A stretch of DNA of 64,000 bases from Lyophyllum atratum. Lineage: Eukaryota > Basidiomycota > Agaricomycetes > Agaricales > Lyophyllaceae. The stretch covers positions 124,001 through 188,000 of the forward strand of contig JACGCN010000035.1 of the NCBI GenBank assembly GCA_014905825.1. Reading direction: 5' to 3'. A program made the translations under genes and the position numbers. Shown here piece after piece: positions 56,779 through 64,000 of this stretch (within the stretch, counting starts at the first letter, position 1; every line of letters starts with the position of its first letter). Under the pieces are notes generated by a model that was not told where the DNA came from, searched no databases, and saw nothing but the letters and a program-made list of their open reading frames with translations.

Positions 56779-57821
56779 TTAGATCTTCGGAAGAACCGCA
56801 GCAATCCATGCATTCAGATCCTCCATCTCCAACTCATTCATCCAATGCGCGAGGTCATCATAGGATATAAATCGTACACCAGCTATACTTCCAGGCTCCT
56901 TGAAGTCGTCGGAGGTGAGTCTCGCATCAGAGGCATGAAATGGTATTCCCAGGTCGGAACTGAGTGTCCGCGCTGTTCGCAGAGAGAAATTATAGTCGAC
57001 CTTGACATCGAGGCGACCATGGCCCCAGAAAATTGGGAGAGGTGAAGCGATCTGAAGAAGATGTCAAGTCAGGATCCTACAAAAAGGTGAAGGAGGATAC
57101 GGCAGCATACCTCTTTGATTTTCTTCCTCAAGGGAACGTATCCTGCGAGCACGAAAGTACCTGCCAGTGGGCGTTTGGTCGTCAAAGCTGTCAGAAGAGC
57201 AACAGCACTTCCTTGGCTGATTCCACCGACAATGATGCGATTGGAGGGAATTCCGTATTCGTGTTCCTCCACAGATATTATATCGTTGATTTGCTCAACT
57301 GCCCGATAAAGACCTGGCTCGTCTTCTTTTCTGTTTTCTATGTCCCACGAAAAGTAATCGAACCTAATGAAACGGAAATGATATAATACAAAGAGTCAGC
57401 TCCAAGTTACATAGGCAAAGTGGCTGCCAGACGGACCAGGAGTTCAAAGTTGCATGAAGGGCGCCAGTCACGATCATCCGATGTCTTTACGAGCCAAATC
57501 AGTTCTAGAAGCTTCAAGTGGCTTTCGACATACGCGTGAGGGAATATCCACTTTATGTGCTCTACACCTGGAATTCCGCGTAGAATGTTGGCGCACATGA
57601 GCATCCCCTGGCCGGAACCTCCCAACCCCTGTCAAAAGCTCCTGATCAGTTGTTACCAACTCGATCGGGGCCTCTAAACTAACATGCAACCATATCACAG
57701 TTGCGGTATGTTTCTCTGGTGGCGCGATGGTGATAAATTCGTAGGGGACTTTCGAGTTGGCCGCAGGCTCCGCTGCCTCACTCGGACTGCCAACTTGGAG
57801 GATCGTTTTTGAAGTATTCAT
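56779..57821 (-). CDS. Acyl-protein thioesterase-like hydrolase, copy 2
   Basis: This is the tandem copy of the gene at 55070-56117, offset about 1,710 bases. The start is the ATG at 57819-57821 (MNTSKTILQVGS). The GLG-type motif near 57625-57685, the GGISQGSAVALL Ser (about 57200), the WGHGRLDVKVDY Asp region (about 57000) and GHWMNELEMEDLNAWI His (about 56830) are present. Differences include PHAHRMIVTGALHATLNSWFDYFSWD and GRLD for DRLD. The exon joins are the same. No disabling change is visible, so both copies probably make enzyme. Confidence 0.82.
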
Positions 57822-58002
57822 TTCGGATGAACAATCGATCGGACGCCTTCCCGAACGTTGCACAAGGTGGTCCTATGAAATTAGTACGACGGTCAGTCGT
57901 ACAACTTGCAAATCGTTGAGAACAAGTCGGAGTCACGATTGCCGCGTGATGGTAGTTCGCAAAAGAGTCACAGGTCGTTTTCCTAATAAAGACCAATTTA
58001 TA

Positions 58003-58032
58003 CTCCTCCTCCTCCTCCTCCTCCTCCTCCTC
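58003..58032 (+). repeat. (CTC)10 microsatellite
   Basis: Ten perfect CTC units lie about 180 bases upstream of thioesterase copy 2. Confidence 0.95.
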
Positions 58033-60614
58033 AGGCCTGCACTGCTTGAATTTTTCCTCTGAATCTACGGCACCATACTTTCCTACTTTCCTCCATCAGG
58101 CATATTATAATTTCTGCGAATGCCGCTATGATCTATACCATCTGTCTGCCCCAGCTTCTCGTGTTTCTAACACAACGCCACGCTTTGGTCTATCTCCCGG
58201 ATGCCGTCGCCCTATGAACGCGCCAAACCTCGGCAGTTCCTCCCATAATCTAATCTTCTGCAACTTCCATCCACGAGGTGTAGGCTGATGCCAACACAAT
58301 CGCGCTTTCCCCTGCTTTCCCCAACCCATCATGCATCAAGAACGCGACGTGTTTTCAAACACAACTTGACGCTGAACGTCTCATGGCTGAGTATCCGAAA
58401 GTCGGCCCTAACGGAAAAAGATCTGGATTCAAGTTCTCGTAGCGAGCCAGAACCTCGAAGAACATCTCCGACCCGTCTCCGGCCATCTCGACTCTGTCAC
58501 TGTCAATATTATAGACCGAATACACTGGCGTTTCCCCCGTCTTACACGGACCACGGAACATGCAACAGACAATTTGTCACCAGCGCCTAACTAATTCTCT
58601 GTGACATCTTTCTTGTCGATTTCGGCGCCTATCCACAACCTATCCATGTTGGACTCTCTCAAAGCTCGATTAGGTTCGGTGTACATTGCACTCCACCTGA
58701 GTTTCAAGGGGAAAAGTGGCTGTGAATAGAACGGGGAACATTGGATAACCCATGACCATGGGAATCGACTACACATTCCGTGTCCTGAGCCTAATCTACC
58801 ATTGGACGAGGAACCAGGGTAAGAATACCCTCGGAAGAGGAGGATACCTTGGTTCGGTTCGTAAGTAGTCATTTGGACATTGATTCCCAGTCGCATCGCC
58901 CCTATGTTATCTTCCGTGTCAGCCTTCTTCCTAATCTAGAGACTCATCAAGCCCTGTCCCATCAACGATTGGGAAGAACTTCATGGTATGTTTGCACTCG
59001 ATGCGCACGGCCGCATTCCGCAGGCCCGCGATGCCGCCCCGCCCTTGTTACCGCAGTCTGCGGTTGATAATCACCTACCTGGAACTGGTGCCGAGTTTAG
59101 CGCTTTTATGGTATGACTTGAATCGCGTGTGGCATAGGAATATGAGGCTGATACATACCCCTTGGTTAGGTGCTATATCACCCGGCGTTTTAGTGGCGTG
59201 AGCGGCGAGCATGATCTACTTCAGTTCCGGACGGTCCATACGCCCCTGTTCGTCATCACCAAATCTCACTATGCCGGAGTTTTCACATTTTTTACGTGGA
59301 CTCTGCAGGATGAATAATGCGTGGCATTTTACCTATCTTGTCTTTTCGGCATTTTACGAATATCTGGTTCTCTAGTCGTAAATTCACGCCACTTGCTGGT
59401 AACGCTTATTCGATGAATGGATTGGTTCTTCGCAACGCAGTCAAAAAACTTCGATGATCAATTTCCTTGGGGGACGGGAAATGGAAGCACTGGTTATTCA
59501 TTACACGGTATGTCTTTCTGTCTTAACATCAGCTTCGTGATTACAGTCATCTTACCTCAAATGTAGAGGATTGTTGAAATCACTGCTTTGACATCTGCGC
59601 GATATGCGAATGAATATGTGGTGTCTTCATTGTACCCGCATCGGCATGTATACCTCGAACGCAAAAGCGAGATGAGGTTTCCGTTAAATCAGAGGCGTTG
59701 TGTGTGTTGGGTATGTGTATGATGATCTCGAGCACGCACAGGTCGGGCCCATTTCGGTGAGTGTCCGACTTTCGTGGCAGCGTATAATTGACGTGCCTAT
59801 AGGGTCTTGGCTTCTAAAGGCGCAGCTTACCCCATGGGACGAGGCAAAATACAATGGAGAGTGCAGCAACACAGGTTCGCGGATGCTCATGGGTTCATGA
59901 TTATTGATACTTAGATGGAATCAATTGGACAGCCTGCCTCGGGGATGGGAGATGACGCATTCTGACTCAGGTTGTTCATCTACTAGCTTGAGCTCCTCAG
60001 GCTTGACTCCGGGATCTTACTCCGCCGCAAGGCTGGGAAGTCGATGCTCAACGTGGTGTTGGCCGCGCCAAAGAAATCAGGACGAGAAGAGCTTTGGACT
60101 CTGGAGGGCGCAAATGACGCTCGGTTATCTACGTGGTCATCGGTCTGCATAGCAACGAGCCGAACCGGTGGATCGAATGGGGAAACGGTCAGCTGTTCTG
60201 TACCTGGCGGAAGACATTTCATTGTGTCTTGGGAAAGGAAAGGCTTGGCCAAACCATTCGCCTTACCATTAGGAGGCTGCGCAACGAGTTCAATTCCTAC
60301 CAGTAGTAGTAGGAGTAGGAGGAGACTGTAGGCAGTAGGCCTTGTTCTGCTCGTCTGGAAGTGGTTATTAGTTCATATAGTAGATCATTTTCCATCGTGG
60401 TATAAATCCATATATCACTGCATCAGAGGATCAATCCGAGTTGGTTTGAACCTGAATCCAAAGCAAAGGATCAACGCTCAGCATGATGCATTTGTGGCTT
60501 TCTGAGATCAATCCTGTGAGGTGAACCGTGATGAAAAGTGCAACTTGTTACCCTTGTGAGCTCTTTGCCTTTCGCCCCAACTCTGGCTCTAGAAATCCTT
60601 TGGATTCACCCACC
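58033..60614. other. 2.6-kb region without a recognised gene
   Basis: Minus-strand frames at 58355-58561 (VLARYENLNPDLFPLGPTFGYSAMRR) and 58591-58896 look somewhat protein-like but match no family known to me and do not join convincingly. A plus frame at 60044-60331 ends in an AGT/AGG trinucleotide run near 60300-60325. The end of the region is presumably the promoter of the G-alpha gene. Confidence 0.4.
58355..58561 (-). CDS. Uncharacterised ORF, low support
   Basis: A 68-codon frame beginning with ATG; no domain recognised. It may belong with the frame at 58591-58896 as remains of one gene. Confidence 0.15.
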   Translation of the reverse strand: MFRGPCKTGETPVYSVYNIDSDRVEMAGDGSEMFFEVLARYENLNPDLFPLGPTFGYSAMRRSASSCV

Positions 60615-62809
60615 ATGGGCCGCTCGTTCGAGGAAGATCCCTTGACTCTCGCTCTCGCACCACCAGCAGACGAGACTCCAGAACAACGACAACTACGAGA
60701 GCACGCCGAGGCGGAGGCAAAAAAGATAAGTGACGAGATCGACGAGCAGATTCGTAAGGAGAAAGAGGGAGATAAGAAGAAGAAGAAGCCGGTGAAACTG
60801 CTGCTGCTGGGTAAGTTTAACCACGTTGCTCTTTCGCACATTTCGGTGCTTACGGACATTCATTCCAGGTCAGAGCGAGAGCGGAAAGACAGCGACACTC
60901 AAAAGTAATCCCCCTTCGCCTTGGGACTGTCTGCGTCCGGAGAGTTGACGTGTCCTTTTTTCAGATTTCCAACTCACATACGCTCGGCGGGAGTGGTCAG
61001 AAGAGCGTGGTTCATGGCGTTCAGTAATCCAACTGAATTTGGTTCGGAATGTCAATTCGATATTACACCACCTCACCCAAGAAATGGCTGGCACCTCCGG
61101 CCACTCTGAAGGTCACAATAGCGACGACTCTGCCGAGGAAATCCAAGTGCGCAGGAAAGCTAAAGCTCTCCCACCACTCAGATTCAAGGAGAAACACCGC
61201 CTCCTACAGCTCCAGCTTACCCCCCTCGCCGGTGTTCAGAACGCCCTCGAGCGCAACCTGGGTGATGCCTCCCTGGAGCTCTACAGCACGTCCGTCATGA
61301 CTGCTGCGCCCTTCGACCCGGCAACGAACCGACAGGCACGACAGGAATTTTCGATCAATTCCACGAACGGGTGGAAGACAGCGCTCGACAAGTTCCGACA
61401 CGCGCGTCCCGCAAGACCAGAGGCTGGTACAGATTCGGTACGCAAGGCAAAGGAGACCGAAGATGACGTTACCGAAATTATCGCGTCATGTAAAGACGAA
61501 ATCAAGGCCCTCTGGGAGGATCCTCTTGTGAATGAGATGCTGAATAGACGGAAAGTGAGAATAGAGGATGCGCCGGGCTTGTGAGTCTGCCTTCAAATTC
61601 TTTATCTGAGCCAGCTAACGACTTTCCCTCAGTTTCCTTAACGACACGGAGCGTATAGCTTCCCGCAACTTTCAACCTACCGACGACGACGTTATTCGCG
61701 CTCGTCTGCGGACTTTGGGAGTGCAGGAGTATAGATTTATCTTTGATCATGGTAAGCCGGATCGCCCCACAGCGTGTCAATCTATTGAGCTCGGTTGCCC
61801 TCTAGGTCGGACGGTGGGCCAAGAGTGGCGACTGTACGATGTTGGGGGAACCCGAAGCAGCGTCAGTGCCCATGACTCATCTCATCATCTTCACGCCCAA
61901 CTAATGGATTCCGTCCCAGCGTGCAGCATGGTATCCTTATTTCGATGATGGTAGGGTTCACCTTTTTTTAGAACATTGCGCAGCTGATCATCGGTAACTC
62001 AGTTGATGCTATCATCTTTCTCGCGTGAGTGGACTGCTTGCTCGATGGTGCATCGATTCCTAAGTCCTCTTTTCGATATCTATCTATAGCCCAAGTAAGC
62101 CCTTCTTTTGACACTCATCATCCATGATCTGATACCGCCTGTCAGTCTCTCCATTCGATGAGAAACTCGCAGAAGATAGACGCGTCAACCGGCTAGAAGA
62201 CAGTTATCTTCTCTGGCGCTCTGTCTGCTCCTGTAAACTCCTCTCGCGCACACAGATCATTCTATGTGAGCACTGCCTTCCACTATCCATCACGTACACA
62301 GCCTAACGCCATCCACCGCCCAGTTTTGAACAAGTGCGATCTACTTCAGGCGAAACTCCAAAGAGGAGTACGAATCCGGGACTCCGTGCCTAGCTTCGGG
62401 GATAGGAAGAATGATCTCCCCACTGCTACGAGATGTAAGGATTGCCTACTTTGATTGCGATTACTTGACTTACTTACCCCTTGAAAGATTTCCAACAGCA
62501 TTTCAAAGATATCTCGAAGCAGCATTCCCCTGTGGCACGCCCCTTCTACATGTATCTGACCTCTGTAATCGTAAGTGCATTTGATACGTCTCTTGTGTTG
62601 GACAGCCTCGCAAGGCTGTCCTGCTAGTTGTAGCATCTCGGATGATTAACATTTTTCTTGATAGGACACTCGATCAACAGCTGTAACACTCGGCGCAGGT
62701 ATGTCTGATTCGCATTTCTTCGCCCCCCTGCACTCAACACCCTTTTCACCTTACTTCAGTCGAGGAGTCCATCTTACGCGAACATTTACGGCACGCGGAT
62801 CTGATGTGA
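60615..62809 (+). CDS. Atypical G-protein alpha subunit (basidiomycete type)
   Basis: This is a heterotrimeric G-alpha-like GTPase. The start MGRSFEEDPL (Kozak-like caccATGG at 60615) is followed by a long charged helix, then the P-loop LLLLGQSESGKTATLKNFQL across two introns (60810-60900). The helical domain follows (61039-61584, DEIKALWEDPLVNEML), then switch I with RARLRTLGVQEYRFIF (Arg finger plus Thr), switch II YDVGGTRSSRAAWYPYFDDVDAIIFLAP, the guanine-specificity motif LNKCDLL (62328-62345) and, near the end, the TCAT-like FYMYLTSVIDTRSTAVTL. It ends LRHADLM, TGA 62807-62809. The catalytic switch II Gln (DVGGQ in typical G-alpha) is Thr here. There is no MGCxxS myristoyl/palmitoyl start. 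About ten short introns. It belongs to the expanded atypical G-alpha group of mushrooms. Confidence 0.88.
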
Positions 62810-63191
62810 TTATCGTGATTATGTTGTATCATATTCCTTACGTTTCGCTGACACTGGATGGGTGCTTTTTCGACTAGTTTCTAACCATTTACTCTCGAGT
62901 TTCTTGCACATATCGTGTAGCACTACCCCTCCTCTTTCTTGCTTTAAGTACCCCTGGTTGTAAATTATCCGTCTACTTACCCCTCGCCCCTCTCTGCGAT
63001 ACCCCTGTTGTACGCACTTAGTACTCATGTACAATGGCTTTATCCGTGCTGTTCTGGCTCCGCTCATACGAATAGACAAATGAACTAAAGCCGATCATAT
63101 TCGGGGACCAGTGAAATAAGGTAAGCATCCAACTATCTATAGCAAACACAAGCGGAGAGAGCACGTCCGTCTACAAAGCATAACATCGACA
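62810..63191. other. Convergent intergenic region
   Basis: This 382-base gap lies between the G-alpha stop and the exchanger stop; no gene seen. Confidence 0.5.
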
Positions 63192-64000
63192 TCACGATAT
63201 TCTACCTTCCCCGTTGAAGCTATTACTTCTCAACGTCGGACTAGGTAGCCCCCTTTCTGTCCTACTCAGATCCGGGGGAACCGCCACCCGCGGCGTGCGC
63301 CCTAACTCAATCTCAGGCGAAGAAATATCATCCTCATCCTCACTACTATGCCCCGGAGTCCCCGTTCCACTACCCCCTCCTCCTACAGCACCCAACCCGC
63401 CAGCACCCGACGCAGTCCGCCGCGCTCTCCGAGCATGGAACGTCCGACTCGCAGTGGCATTCGAGAATATCGGTAGTAGGTATCGCTCGTCTAGCGCTTG
63501 GAACCACTTTCCGTCCTGCCCGACACCAGCAGCGGCTGCTGCGAGACTTTGTCGAGGCGGGTGGCCTGTGGACAGGTCGGGCGTGATCGCCATAGGGAGT
63601 ATTTCGCCCGAGTCTGAGTCAAATGAACTGGAGGAAGAGGTAGAGAATACAGCAGGCCCTTGTGCCTGGTGGTTATAGCTTCTCGCTCCATAGTGCGAGC
63701 CCACCTGTGCTGCGCGACTAGGGTAGCTCTGATTCTGGGATAAAGCAGACGGCTCGTCGTCTACGAAGCTCCCGAATCGTCCGCTGCGACGCCCGGTCCA
63801 AGGGGCTCGTCCGGCGAAATCCTCGTCGTCACTGCTGTCCGCATCGTCTTCGACGCCGGTCCGAATACCGAGAACTTCGAGCATACGGGCCGTGGTACCG
63901 CCAAAGAGGAGGACCGTGAGCACGACAACGACGAGGACTGTCGTTCGCAGGACTTGAGCATTGGGTCCAGTGAAGCCAGCGGCGAGTGCGACGCCTACAG
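63192..64000 (-). CDS. Na+/H+ exchanger, C-terminal part (runs off the window)
   Basis: This is the endosomal/Golgi NHX1-type (CPA1) sodium/hydrogen exchanger, only its C-terminal part. At the window end the frame reads VALAAGFTGPNAQVLRTTVLVVVVLTVLLFGGTTARMLEVLGIRTG, the last membrane helix of the family. A cytosolic tail follows: acidic DDADSSDDEDF, a Ser-rich part, KWFQALDERYLLPIFSNATASR (conserved in fungal NHX tails), a Gly-rich loop and the end SFNGEGRIS, TGA at 63192-63194. Family role: moves H+ out of endosomes in exchange for Na+/K+, setting lumenal pH. The 5' part is outside the window. Confidence 0.85.
   Translation of the reverse strand, partial: VGVALAAGFTGPNAQVLRTTVLVVVVLTVLLFGGTTARMLEVLGIRTGVEDDADSSDDEDFAGRAPWTGRRSGRFGSFVDDEPSALSQNQSYPSRAAQVGSHYGARSYNHQAQGPAVFSTSSSSSFDSDSGEILPMAITPDLSTGHPPRQSLAAAAAGVGQDGKWFQALDERYLLPIFSNATASRTFHARRARRTASGAGGLGAVGGGGSGTGTPGHSSEDEDDISSPEIELGRTPRVAVPPDLSRTERGLPSPTLRSNSFNGEGRIS

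Larger units (their letters stand above)
54334..57985. repeat. Tandem segmental duplication (about 2.0 kb and 1.65 kb units)
   Basis: Unit 1 is about 54334-56345 and unit 2 about 56346-57985. Each contains a first exon of the coiled-coil gene (functional in unit 1, relic in unit 2), a spacer and one thioesterase gene. The spacer phrase tagaatcgggttagggtttc occurs in both. Confidence 0.75.

Overview
The window is nuclear DNA from a filamentous basidiomycete, most likely an Agaricomycete (mushroom-forming class). The evidence is dense short introns (about 45-60 bases, GT-AG with CTNA-type branch points), about 50% GC, and gene families typical of that class: a DUF6534-type seven-helix protein, an atypical G-alpha, a single-exon F-box/LRR protein, tandem secreted amidohydrolases and a LysM/CBM18 chitinase. 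I cannot name the genus. I found no tRNA, rRNA or CRISPR array. Exon joins were worked out by hand from splice sites and reading frame, so gene ends are firmer than every internal boundary.

Layout: 1-17.6 kb is a mixed block. It holds a basidiomycete protein of unknown function, an RluA-type pseudouridine synthase, two tandem secreted amidohydrolases, a Rtt106-like histone chaperone, a secreted beta-lactamase-fold hydrolase, and a mitochondrial citrate carrier divergent from uroporphyrinogen-III synthase (HEM4). From 17.6 to 28.4 kb is a duplicated accessory region. Two paralogous secreted or membrane proteins of unknown family (A and B) share promoters and a roughly 700-base 3' flank. B carries an in-frame tandem exon-pair duplication. 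A small Kre9/Knh1-like secreted protein lies between them, and an Hsp70-like membrane protein follows. From 28.5 to 37.1 kb is the most striking part: a LysM + CBM18 + GH18 chitinase transcribed away from a large gene encoding four LysM domains, two EF-hands, a membrane helix, a Cys-rich/PAN-like region and a papain-family (C1A) protease.

From 37.8 to 50 kb are a KRE6/SKN1 beta-glucan synthesis protein, adenylosuccinate lyase (ADE13), a disordered protein, a DUF6534-like membrane protein and an F-box/LRR protein. From 50.9 to 58 kb are a long coiled-coil/IYAP-repeat protein and two tandem acyl-protein thioesterases. A relic of the coiled-coil gene's first exon lies between the thioesterases and marks the duplication joint. 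The window ends with an atypical G-alpha lacking the catalytic Gln and the C-terminal part of an endosomal Na+/H+ exchanger.

Cell-wall themes recur: chitin binding and hydrolysis, beta-glucan synthesis (KRE6-like), a Kre9-like protein and a LysM protease. Local tandem duplication is the main force visible in the DNA.
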